Of a DNA stretch of 7,080 bases, positions 1 through 6,561 are shown piece by piece. Below the pieces are notes generated by a model. That model saw nothing but the letters and a program-made list of their open reading frames with translations, did no database searches and was not told the origin of the DNA. Position 1 is the stretch's first letter. Each line of letters opens with the position of its first letter. Origin of the DNA: Candidatus Omnitrophota bacterium (GTDB lineage Bacteria > Omnitrophota > Gorgyraeia > Gygaellales > Profunditerraquicolaceae); the NCBI GenBank assembly GCA_030691725.1, contig JAUYDQ010000031.1, forward strand, positions 1-7,080, written 5' to 3'. Position numbers and translations under genes: made by a program.

Positions 1-1472
1 AGTTCTAAAGAAACAGCATTGCCGCCGAGGTCTTCTTCGATACCTTTTAATACGGCAAAGAAATCTGCACCCACCCTATCCATTTTATTAATAAAGGCGA
101 GTTTAGGTACATTGTATTTATTTGACTGGCGCCACACGGTCTCTGACTGCGGCTCAACCCCTCCTACAGCGCAAAAAACAGCCACCGCACCATCGAGAAC
201 CCTTAAAGAGCGCTCTACCTCTACCGTAAAATCAACGTGGCCAGGGGTATCAATAATATTTATGCGGTGCTCTTTCCAGAAACAAGTGGTTGCGGCGGCA
301 GTAATAGTAATACCTCTTTCCTGTTCCTGTTTCATCCAGTCCATCTGGGCTTTACCGTCATCAACCTCGCCTATTTTGTAGGACTTACCGGTATAAAACA
401 ATATTCTTTCAGTCAGGGTGGTCTTACCCGCATCAATATGCGCCATAATTCCGATATTCCTGGTTTTCTCCAGGCTAAACTTAGGAGAAGGCTTGGGTTT
501 CGACTTCGTCTCTTTTTCTTTCCGCTCTTCAGGAGGCTGTTCGGCAAGAGGCTTTTCTACGGTGGGCTCTTCTTTAGCTACTTGTTCAGCTGCTTGCTCT
601 TGTTCCGGGGCTTTTATCTCTGCTTGCTCGACAGGCACAGTTTGAGATTCTGGTTGAACAGGCAACTCTTCTTTTTCCGCACTGACTGCCTCAACCTTTT
701 GTGCGCCTGGTTCAGCTTCTTTTGCCAGCTGATTCTTTAATTTTATTAACTCTTCGCTTAATTCTTTAATCCGCCCCTCTTTTTCTTCTAATTCCTTCTC
801 TATCACATTGTATTCCTCATTTAATCTATCAAAGTCACGCTTTGAAACCCACTCGTTTCCTTCCTGAGCCTTTTTCATTACGGCGATGGTTTCAACATGT
901 TCTCTGATTTGTTTCTCGCGCCCTAGGATTTCTTTGGTAAATCTTTCGATTTGCGCTTTTAAGGACTGGACCTCATCGGATTTTCCTTTACTTTCTTTTT
1001 CCAGTAATTTATATTGCTCCGTCGCCTCTCTTAATTGCCTGTTCAAATCTACATTCTTTTCGAATTCTTCTCTTAATGCTTTTTCTTTAATAAGTATCTT
1101 CTTATCAAAATCCGCACTCTGCTCCTTGACTTTCTTAAGCTGTCCATCGCTTTTCTTAACCCACTCTTCTCTTTTCAGCAATTCTTCTTTTAATTCTGAT
1201 TCTTTCTTCTTTGTTACTTCGTTCTCTTTTTGCAAATTGGCATAATCGGCTCTTGCTTTTTCTAGCTCGCTTTTTAAAGAACTAATTTGGCCTTCCAGTT
1301 TAGAAATCTTTTCTTCTTTGGCAGAAATCTCCTGGTTTATGATAGGTTCGGTATATTTTTTTTGTTTTCTCTCTTTTATCTGGGAACCCGAAGAAGAGGA
1401 ATAATCATACAAAAGATACGCGGATATAAAGACTAACGTAGAAAACATCGCCCAAAAAACCCAAGGTACCAT
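1..1472 (-). CDS. Membrane-anchored coiled-coil protein fused to an elongation factor G GTPase domain (3' end outside window)
   Basis: Seen: 490 residues in one frame without a stop, leaving the window at base 1. Residues 4-22 form one hydrophobic helix ([18 protein letters not shown]), followed by a basic stretch (KERKQKK, 33-39). Residues about 47-252 are heptad-like, Glu/Lys-rich coiled coil. Residues about 253-330 are a low-complexity linker rich in Pro, Glu, Gln and Ala. From about 331 the sequence is [19 protein letters not shown] carries G1 (344-351), RGITI (386-390) is switch I, DTPGH (408-412) is G3 with the catalytic His412, and NKMD (462-465) is G4. Known: EF-G is a soluble GTPase of about 700 residues that drives ribosomal translocation. 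Inferred: the TM helix is N-out/C-in, so the GTPase is cytoplasmic and tethered to the membrane. The ATG at 1472 follows a strong Shine-Dalgarno (AAGGAAG, 5-nt spacing). No in-frame ATG lies between Met199 and Met343, which is inside the G1 region, so a separate soluble EF-G start is unlikely. Domains II-V are unseen. The G domain resembles true EF-G more than LepA, BipA or Tet proteins. Confidence 0.88.
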   Translation of the reverse strand, partial: MVPWVFWAMFSTLVFISAYLLYDYSSSSGSQIKERKQKKYTEPIINQEISAKEEKISKLEGQISSLKSELEKARADYANLQKENEVTKKKESELKEELLKREEWVKKSDGQLKKVKEQSADFDKKILIKEKALREEFEKNVDLNRQLREATEQYKLLEKESKGKSDEVQSLKAQIERFTKEILGREKQIREHVETIAVMKKAQEGNEWVSKRDFDRLNEEYNVIEKELEEKEGRIKELSEELIKLKNQLAKEAEPGAQKVEAVSAEKEELPVQPESQTVPVEQAEIKAPEQEQAAEQVAKEEPTVEKPLAEQPPEERKEKETKSKPKPSPKFSLEKTRNIGIMAHIDAGKTTLTERILFYTGKSYKIGEVDDGKAQMDWMKQEQERGITITAAATTCFWKEHRINIIDTPGHVDFTVEVERSLRVLDGAVAVFCAVGGVEPQSETVWRQSNKYNVPKLAFINKMDRVGADFFAVLKGIEEDLGGNAVSLE

Positions 1473-1477
1473 TATTT

Positions 1478-1492
1478 CTTCCTTTCGGGAAG
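1478..1492 (-). promoter_or_regulatory. Shine-Dalgarno of the EF-G fusion inside a small hairpin
   Basis: On the minus strand CTTCC-CGAAA-GGAAG forms a perfect 5-bp stem with a 5-nt loop. Its 3' arm is the core of the AAGGAAG Shine-Dalgarno (1484-1478), which sits 5 nt before the ATG at 1472. The ribosome binding site itself is convincing and fixes the start. The hairpin is seen in the sequence, but any role in limiting translation is inference, because a 5-bp stem may be only marginally stable. Confidence 0.6.
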
Positions 1493-1530
1493 GCTCAGCC
1501 ACTTAAACTATGTGCACAAAAGTTAATGTT

Positions 1531-1559
1531 ATAGTACTATCTTAAAGGGTTTTTAGCAA
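1531..1559 (-). promoter_or_regulatory. Weak sigma-70 promoter candidate for the EF-G fusion
   Basis: Minus-strand TTGCTA (1559-1554, 4 of 6 matches to TTGACA) is followed after exactly 17 nt by TACTAT (1536-1531, 4 of 6 matches to TATAAT). This would start transcription near 1524 and leave a leader of about 50 nt before the ATG. It lies in the 123-nt gap after rpoD, where I see no intrinsic terminator, so read-through from the rpoD operon is equally possible. The match is weak in an A+T-rich gap and could be chance. Confidence 0.3.
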
Positions 1560-1595
1560 GGGAAAGTTGGACAAGAAATTGGCAGGATAACCTTT

Positions 1596-3158
1596 TTATT
1601 CTCTTTGATGCACAAGAGTCATATCAAGAAAACTACGCAGCCTCCTTGAACGCGTAGGATGCCTAAGTTTCTTTAGCGCCTTTGCCTCAATTTGGCGTAC
1701 TCTTTCGCGCGTTACTTTAAAAACATTACCCACTTCTTCCAAAGTGCGCGGACAACCATCGGCTATGCCAAAGCGCAGAATCAATATCTTTTTTTCTTTT
1801 TCTGTAAGTGTGTTTAAGACAGAGCTCATTTCTTCCTTTAACATAGTGCGCACGGTGGCGTTAGCAGGAGAAACAGCCTTCTTATCCTGGATAAAATCTC
1901 CAAAATGGGTATCCCCCTCATCTCCGATGGGCATCTGTAAGGATATCGGTTCCTGAGCGATTTTTAATATTCCCTTTACCTTCTCCTGCGGCAACTTTAT
2001 CTTCTGGGATACTTCTTCAGGAGATGGTTCCCGGCCATTTTCTTGGACAAAGATACGCGAAAGCCTTATTATTTTGTTTATTGTCTCGGTCAGATGCACA
2101 GGTATTCTTATCGTGCGTGCCTGATCAGCAATAGAACGTGTTATTGCCTGTCTTATCCACCAAGTTGCATAAGTAGAAAACTTATAGCCCCTTTTATATT
2201 CAAACTTCTCTACAGCACGCATCAGGCCGATATTTCCTTCTTGAATTAAATCCAAGAAGGATAGCCCTCTGTTGGTGTATTTTTTGGCAATACTCACTAC
2301 AAGTCTTAAATTTGCTTCTACAAGTTGTTTTTTTGTGCGGCTAAATTTAATATGCGTGGATTTAATTAATTTCATCTGCTCTTTAATTTTAGGATAAGGC
2401 TCGCATAGATGCCTTAATATAGTGCGCTTTCGAGAATTTAATTGACTGCACTTATTCTTAAGTTTTGAACGCCCAAGCATCTTTTGGCGTTCGATCTGCT
2501 CTAACTCCCGAACCTGCGCGTTTAGCCTGCGCACAACTACTTCGATTACCGATGTAGTAAAATTAAACTGTAATATAAGATTAACGGTTTTGGCCTGGCT
2601 GCGGGTAGACCTTATGCTTTGCGTAATCCTTTTAAATTTTTTAAGTATATTATTTTTCCTTACCTTAATTCCTTCTTTTACTACCTCCTCCAAATTTACT
2701 TTGTCTTTCAATATATCATCTGCGACGGCCAGTATTTGTTGACGCGCAAACTTCGTAGCAAGCACTGCCAGCTTAAACTTATCTTCCGCCGCTTCAATTT
2801 TCTTGGCCAATTCAATTTCATTCTCTCTAGAAAGCAGCGAAATTGAACCCATCTGCTTAAGATACATCTTCACCGGATCGTCCAAAGGCAAAAATCGTTC
2901 TTCTATCTTTAGCTGCTCGCTTAAGATATCCTCCTTAGATACTTCAACGGGTTTTTCAACCTCCTCCTTCTCCTCTTCGCTCTCAACTACCTGTATATCC
3001 TCGCTTCCCAATAGATCAAGGATACGGTCGATCTCCTCTGAAGAAGACACGCCTTCTGGTAAAAGATCATTTACTTCATCGTAGGTAAGATACCCTTTTT
3101 GTTTGCCTAAAGTGATAATCTTTTCGACGTCTTTTTTAGTATATTCTTTTTTCTTCAT
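1596..3158 (-). CDS. rpoD: RNA polymerase primary sigma factor RpoD (sigma-70)
   Basis: Group 1 sigma factor that directs RNA polymerase to housekeeping promoters. All regions are present in 520 residues. Region 1.1 is about 8-57 ([19 protein letters not shown]) and is followed by an acidic tract (59-77). Region 1.2 is about 93-125 ([18 protein letters not shown]). Regions 2.1-2.4 are about 278-352, with [20 protein letters not shown] and the [11 protein letters not shown] core. Region 3 is about 355-430, with the 3.2 finger [11 protein letters not shown]. Region 4 is about 437-510, with the helix-turn-helix [20 protein letters not shown]. The presence of region 1.1 separates it from RpoS/RpoH-type factors. 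The linker between 1.2 and 2.1 (about 130-275) is long and markedly Lys/Arg-rich. It is the last gene of the cvpA-NIF3-dnaG operon: its ATG lies 23 nt inside the end of dnaG, with AGGGGGAG (12-nt spacing) and TAGGT (7-nt spacing) upstream in the dnaG coding sequence. Coupled translation is likely. Confidence 0.97.
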   Translation of the reverse strand: MKKKEYTKKDVEKIITLGKQKGYLTYDEVNDLLPEGVSSSEEIDRILDLLGSEDIQVVESEEEKEEVEKPVEVSKEDILSEQLKIEERFLPLDDPVKMYLKQMGSISLLSRENEIELAKKIEAAEDKFKLAVLATKFARQQILAVADDILKDKVNLEEVVKEGIKVRKNNILKKFKRITQSIRSTRSQAKTVNLILQFNFTTSVIEVVVRRLNAQVRELEQIERQKMLGRSKLKNKCSQLNSRKRTILRHLCEPYPKIKEQMKLIKSTHIKFSRTKKQLVEANLRLVVSIAKKYTNRGLSFLDLIQEGNIGLMRAVEKFEYKRGYKFSTYATWWIRQAITRSIADQARTIRIPVHLTETINKIIRLSRIFVQENGREPSPEEVSQKIKLPQEKVKGILKIAQEPISLQMPIGDEGDTHFGDFIQDKKAVSPANATVRTMLKEEMSSVLNTLTEKEKKILILRFGIADGCPRTLEEVGNVFKVTRERVRQIEAKALKKLRHPTRSRRLRSFLDMTLVHQRE

Positions 3159-4956
3159 TTGTTTTACCTACTCCCCCTTTAATTAAACAATGGAATTCCT
3201 GCATAAGCCTATGCAGCTTTTCCTCGTCTCCTAATGTTTGAGCTGTTTTTATCTGCTCATGCAAGTGTTGTTTCTTGGTTCTTAATCTTGCATTCTTTAG
3301 CCGCTGTATGCAATCATTAATTATATTTTCTTTATTTTCCGAGGGTATTTCTGGCAACAATGTTGATTCACAGATAATTTGAGAGATAGAGTCATCATTA
3401 AGATAATTTATTAGCCTATTTGGTTCTATATTCTTTCCCTGCTCGATGAGATTAAACATTAAGGATACAATACGGGATGTTCTTTCATCCTGAAAATCCG
3501 CCGGCTCAAGCCTCTCTCTTATGTGACTAATTAATTCCTCTTCTTCTAACATTAACTTTATTAACAGTTTCTCTGTTGGGTTTACATTCGACGCTTTCTT
3601 GGCAGGGCTTTGATTATAAGTATCTGAATATGTTTTATCCTCTTTTATTTTATTTATTTCCTGCAATAAAGCATCCTCGCTTATGTCTAATTCTTGTGCT
3701 AGCTTTTTAACATACTCGGCTTTTAAAATTGCATTCTTAAATCTATTTATAGTAAGTAACATTTCAGATGAAATAAGCGCCTTTGCCTCTATATCCTTTA
3801 TACTATAGCGTGATTTTAAAATCTTCAGCTTATAATCAAACAGATTTTCAGCTTGGTTAATTCTCTGTTTAAAATTCCCAATACCATTTTTACGCACAAA
3901 CAGGTCCGGGTCAAACCCTTCGGGTAATGACACAACCTTAACATTCATTCCTTCTTCAATAAATATATCCAAAGTCCTGAGGGTTGCCATTTGTCCGGCA
4001 TCATCAGCATCATAGACCATTACCACATTATGGGTATACCGTTTTATAAGCCGGGCTTGCTCTATGGTTAGCGCTGTCCCGAGTGAAGCAACAATATTCT
4101 TTTGCCCTCCCTGGTAGGGCATGATAAAATCTAAATATCCTTCCACAATAACTACATAATCATTTTCTCTGATAGCGTCTTTAGCAAAATTTAGGCCATA
4201 AAGATTCCTTCCTTTTATATATATGGGTGTTTCCGGAGAATTGACATATTTAGGCGAATCATCCTTGCCAGCGGCTTTACCCGTATCAGGCACTAGCCGT
4301 GCCCCAAAAGCAAGGACTCTTGATTTTATATCAAATATAGGAAAAATAATTCTGTCGCGAAACCTGTCATAATAACCGCCGCCGTCTTTGGCAAGTACAA
4401 GGCCTGCTTTTTCCAGTAAGGAAAGATGGATATTTTTATTCCTTAAATGATTGATGAGCGTATCCCAATTACTGGAAGCATATCCTAATTTAAATAATTT
4501 CACTGTCATTTCATTTATGCCGCGATTTAACAGATATTTCTTAGCTTCGAGCCCGCTCGGAGAATTCAGGTTAGATTCATAGAACAAAGCGGTTAGTTCA
4601 TTTATTTTATAGAGTTGCGTTATAAGACTGGCAGTCTTGGAATCCTGTTTCTGGCCCTGCGGTAAACTCACGCCTACTTTTTTTGCCAAGGTTTCCACTG
4701 CTTCGGGAAATTCCAAGCGCTCGTATTCCATAAGAAAACCAAATGCGTTTCCGCTTTTGGCGCATCCGAAACAATGATAGATCTGCCGGTCAGGCGAAAC
4801 CATAAAAGAAGGCGTTTTTTCATGATGAAAAGGGCATAGTGCCCTAAAGTTTCTTCCGGCGCGCTTAAGGGGTATGTAACTAGAGATCAGCTCAACAATA
4901 TCCACGCGACTTATAATATCCTCTAGTATATTATCTGGTATACGGCCGACTGACAT
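3136..4956 (-). CDS. dnaG: DNA primase DnaG
   Basis: Synthesises RNA primers for lagging-strand replication in partnership with the DnaB helicase. The 606 residues show the family order. The N-terminal CHC2 zinc-binding domain has Cys41, His44, Cys62 and Cys65 (CPFH...HCFGC). The catalytic core follows with RDRIIFPI (200-207), FGAR (217-220) and then the TOPRIM domain: EGYLD (272-276, acidic Glu272), SLGTALT (291-297) and DADDAG (316-321, metal-binding aspartates), followed by [12 protein letters not shown]. The remainder, from about 440, is the variable helicase-interaction region with its final helices near 545-590. Length is normal. The ATG at 4956 is preceded by AGGCGG at 5-nt spacing, located in the last codons of the NIF3 gene. 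That gene stops 2 nt upstream, so the two are probably translationally coupled. The 3' end overlaps rpoD, as expected for a replication/transcription operon. Confidence 0.97.
   Translation of the reverse strand: MSVGRIPDNILEDIISRVDIVELISSYIPLKRAGRNFRALCPFHHEKTPSFMVSPDRQIYHCFGCAKSGNAFGFLMEYERLEFPEAVETLAKKVGVSLPQGQKQDSKTASLITQLYKINELTALFYESNLNSPSGLEAKKYLLNRGINEMTVKLFKLGYASSNWDTLINHLRNKNIHLSLLEKAGLVLAKDGGGYYDRFRDRIIFPIFDIKSRVLAFGARLVPDTGKAAGKDDSPKYVNSPETPIYIKGRNLYGLNFAKDAIRENDYVVIVEGYLDFIMPYQGGQKNIVASLGTALTIEQARLIKRYTHNVVMVYDADDAGQMATLRTLDIFIEEGMNVKVVSLPEGFDPDLFVRKNGIGNFKQRINQAENLFDYKLKILKSRYSIKDIEAKALISSEMLLTINRFKNAILKAEYVKKLAQELDISEDALLQEINKIKEDKTYSDTYNQSPAKKASNVNPTEKLLIKLMLEEEELISHIRERLEPADFQDERTSRIVSLMFNLIEQGKNIEPNRLINYLNDDSISQIICESTLLPEIPSENKENIINDCIQRLKNARLRTKKQHLHEQIKTAQTLGDEEKLHRLMQEFHCLIKGGVGKTNEEKRIY
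3166..3178 (-). promoter_or_regulatory. rpoD ribosome binding site within the end of dnaG
   Basis: Minus-strand AGGGGGAG (3178-3171) and TAGGT (3170-3166) lie 12 nt and 7 nt before the rpoD ATG, inside the last dnaG codons (dnaG stops at 3136). Either could act as the Shine-Dalgarno; the first is stronger but distant. Placement within dnaG means ribosomes finishing dnaG pass over the rpoD start, which fits coupled synthesis. Confidence 0.6.
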
Positions 4957-4958
4957 AT

Positions 4959-5825
4959 TTACCGCCTGATTCTACGGAATCCCGAGCAATTTATTGTTTC
5001 CAGCTTTTCCTCTTTTTCAATTCTATCTAAAAGCAAATTAAGACCCAATGTATCGGAAGATATGTGGCCAGCGATAACCACATTAAGATTAACATCTTTA
5101 ACCTTTTTAAAATGCTCTTCGCTTAAATGCATAGAAACTAACGTCCTGATTCCTACTTTATACATCTTATCATATACATCTTTAGAACCTTCGGTGCCGC
5201 CAGTCATCTCCACAAAAATCTTACCTGCTGGGCGTTTTGGGTTTCCCACTATAACCCGCGGCCCGGCCGAATCCCTGGCTGCACTTTTATATTCGGGGAT
5301 ATCATTTAAAATATCTAATATATTTTCTACTCTCTTGGGCTTTTCTTTATCCAGCAGCTCTTTGATAAAATACGATACGTGGTTATCCGCAGGTGTGTGT
5401 ACGCACATAAACGGCAAATCGAGGAGTCCAGCTGCATCCGTCGAGCGCATATGATTTTGCGGCAGTACCCTTCTCTCTACTTCAAGTTTGCGTTCATCTA
5501 TAAGTGCCTTCGCCACTTTCTTATTTATACCCACCCTAACCAGCATATCCACCTGTAACTGCATTACTTCATAAAACGCAGCATGCGCCCGGCCTTGAGG
5601 ATGATGCGCAATTACTAAATCCAGCCTTTCTTCGCGACGAATCTTATCTGCCAGCAATAACTCACCGATATCAATATCTATTCCTACCATAATCTTTTTT
5701 ATATCCGTATCGGGCCTGCCGTATAACAAGGCAGTATCCTCAAAAGAAGTTATGTGAGCCTTTTTTCGGGGATCGCGTTCCTTTCCGAATTTTATAATCT
5801 GACTATAAAGATGTGAGAGTTTCAT
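4959..5825 (-). CDS. NIF3/DUF34-family dinuclear metal-centre protein
   Basis: Member of the conserved NIF3 (YbgI/YqfO/DUF34) family, which forms toroidal hexamers with a two-metal site per subunit; the cellular role is not settled. Visible in 288 residues are the paired histidines of AHHPQG (His74, His75), the HTPADN motif (His143, Asp147) and a C-terminal AGHISSDTLGLN segment (His254, Asp258). These are in the order in which the family places its metal ligands. There is no signal peptide or membrane helix, so it should be cytosolic. It overlaps the upstream cvpA-like gene by the ATGA motif and has only a weak GAG-type ribosome site, pointing to translational coupling. dnaG begins 2 nt after its stop. 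NIF3 genes next to the rpoD region are also known in Firmicutes, so the linkage is likely to be ancient or functional. The exact substrate cannot be read from the sequence. Confidence 0.87.
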   Translation of the reverse strand: MKLSHLYSQIIKFGKERDPRKKAHITSFEDTALLYGRPDTDIKKIMVGIDIDIGELLLADKIRREERLDLVIAHHPQGRAHAAFYEVMQLQVDMLVRVGINKKVAKALIDERKLEVERRVLPQNHMRSTDAAGLLDLPFMCVHTPADNHVSYFIKELLDKEKPKRVENILDILNDIPEYKSAARDSAGPRVIVGNPKRPAGKIFVEMTGGTEGSKDVYDKMYKVGIRTLVSMHLSEEHFKKVKDVNLNVVIAGHISSDTLGLNLLLDRIEKEEKLETINCSGFRRIRR

Positions 5826-6406
5826 TTCTCGGTGAGGCTTGGCTGAATCTTAAGGATTGCGTCGTTGAATTTCTCCTGCGTTCTAAACTTGGACATTATG
5901 CTATTCCACAGCCAAGTATATGTCGTGGGCGCAATTTGAAACAGGCGTTTACCTGAATAAGAATTATTGACGCTATTTCTGAAATAAGCCGTAGGGGCTA
6001 TAACAAAGATAAATATTATCAGGCTTACTGATAAAAAGCTCCTGATTATACTTAAAATAAGGCTCCCCCATTTATTCAGATTAGGCACAGCTTCCATCTG
6101 TATAAAACGCGAAAAGACTTTACTTAATAACATAAAAATCAAATAACCTAAGATTGCTAGGGCAACAAAAGAAGAAAAAGTTAAGTATTCCAGAGGGATA
6201 AATTTTCCGCCTATGCGGCCAACAATATAGTCGGGAAAGATTATATAATAATGTAAGGAGAGATAAACCGCGGAAATGGTTCCCAGGAGTTTAAATAATT
6301 CTACAGAGAAGCCATTTTTTAAGGCAACGTAACATATTCGGATTAAAAGAATTACAAAAAAGATATCTACCCAGTTAAATTGTTTTAGGATGTTTAATAA
6401 TGCCAT
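5822..6406 (-). CDS. CvpA-family integral membrane protein
   Basis: Resembles the CvpA (colicin V production) family, small inner-membrane proteins of poorly defined function often linked to envelope homeostasis. Of 194 residues, four hydrophobic segments stand out at about 12-28, 36-56, 74-95 and 115-137. The N-terminus has the family pattern FNWVDIFFVILLIRI...LKNGFSVELFKLLG: an Asp entering helix 1 and a Gly-Phe-x-x-Glu loop before helix 2. The C-terminal 50 residues are soluble and mixed in charge. It is the first gene of the operon, 26-30 nt after the predicted transcription start. The ATG at 6406 has no strong Shine-Dalgarno (AATAGAAA precedes it), so initiation may rely on the A/T-rich leader. 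Its stop overlaps the next ATG by 4 nt. The family call rests on helix 1-2 and topology, as CvpA sequences diverge widely. Confidence 0.75.
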   Translation of the reverse strand: MALLNILKQFNWVDIFFVILLIRICYVALKNGFSVELFKLLGTISAVYLSLHYYIIFPDYIVGRIGGKFIPLEYLTFSSFVALAILGYLIFMLLSKVFSRFIQMEAVPNLNKWGSLILSIIRSFLSVSLIIFIFVIAPTAYFRNSVNNSYSGKRLFQIAPTTYTWLWNSIMSKFRTQEKFNDAILKIQPSLTEK

Positions 6407-6438
6407 TTTCTATTTAATATATTGAATAAATTCATAAA

Positions 6439-6467
6439 AGTATAACATATAAAGTAGGGGTTGTCAA
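6439..6467 (-). promoter_or_regulatory. Near-consensus sigma-70 promoter for the cvpA-NIF3-dnaG-rpoD operon
   Basis: Minus-strand TTGACA (6467-6462) is a perfect -35, followed by exactly 17 nt and TATACT (6444-6439), 5 of 6 matches to TATAAT. Transcription would begin near 6432, giving a leader of about 26 nt before the cvpA ATG. A small inverted repeat (TGAAT-AA-ATTCA on the plus strand, 6423-6434) overlaps the predicted start site and could be an operator or chance. If RpoD reads this promoter, it drives its own gene, which would make an autoregulatory loop. Confidence 0.85.
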
Positions 6468-6521
6468 GGAAAGGGCTTTCTTTTTTGTAACTCTAAAGAA
6501 ATAAATGGGTTGGAGAATATG

Positions 6522-6547
6522 AGGGTGCCACTTCGTGGAACGTCCCT
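6522..6547. repeat. Imperfect intergenic hairpin, possibly REP/MITE-like
   Basis: On the plus strand AGGG (6522-6525) pairs with CCCT (6544-6547), and CCAC (6528-6531) pairs with GTGG (6535-6538) around a TTC loop. An asymmetric internal loop (TG against AACGT) separates the two stems. It starts 14 nt beyond the stop of the S74 gene. No T-run follows the stem on the minus strand, so it is a poor intrinsic terminator, though it might protect the mRNA 3' end. Its shape recalls the small palindromes mobilised by REP-associated (Y1) transposases, but only one copy is in the window and no transposase is seen. Confidence 0.45.
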
Positions 6548-6561
6548 AATACTTAACTTAT

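Noticed and set aside
1..446. A separate, soluble EF-G gene starting near Met343 (446) with an independent coiled-coil gene upstream.
   Set aside because: That Met is inside the conserved G1 region ([13 protein letters not shown]), so starting there would remove the first strand. There is no stop or in-frame ATG between Met199 and it.
237..740. Plus-strand open frames over the EF-G fusion (19-381, 237-740, 418-645, 886-1245).
   Set aside because: They lie antisense to a clearly conserved GTPase and coiled-coil frame. Their compositions (Ser/Phe/Leu-rich) are those expected from the reverse strand of Glu/Lys-rich coding sequence.
1531..1540. Perfect palindrome ATAGTACTAT as an operator.
   Set aside because: It is a 10-bp A/T-rich palindrome in an intergenic gap, easily produced by chance, and it overlaps a possible -10. 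It is mentioned only under the promoter candidate.
3994..4011. DADDAG instead of the more familiar DGDxAG in the primase TOPRIM domain.
   Set aside because: Both metal-binding aspartates are kept and the middle position varies among primases, so this is ordinary variation rather than loss of function.
5062..5454. Plus-strand open frames over rpoD and NIF3 (for example 1744-1956, 2803-3084, 5062-5454).
   Set aside because: They are antisense to well-supported genes, with no recognisable motif and no convincing ribosome binding site.
6469..6486. Plus-strand GAAAG-GG-CTTTC followed by six T, resembling an intrinsic terminator.
   Set aside because: The loop is only 2 nt and the stem is weak. 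No plus-strand gene leads into it, and on the transcribed minus strand the A-run precedes the stem instead.
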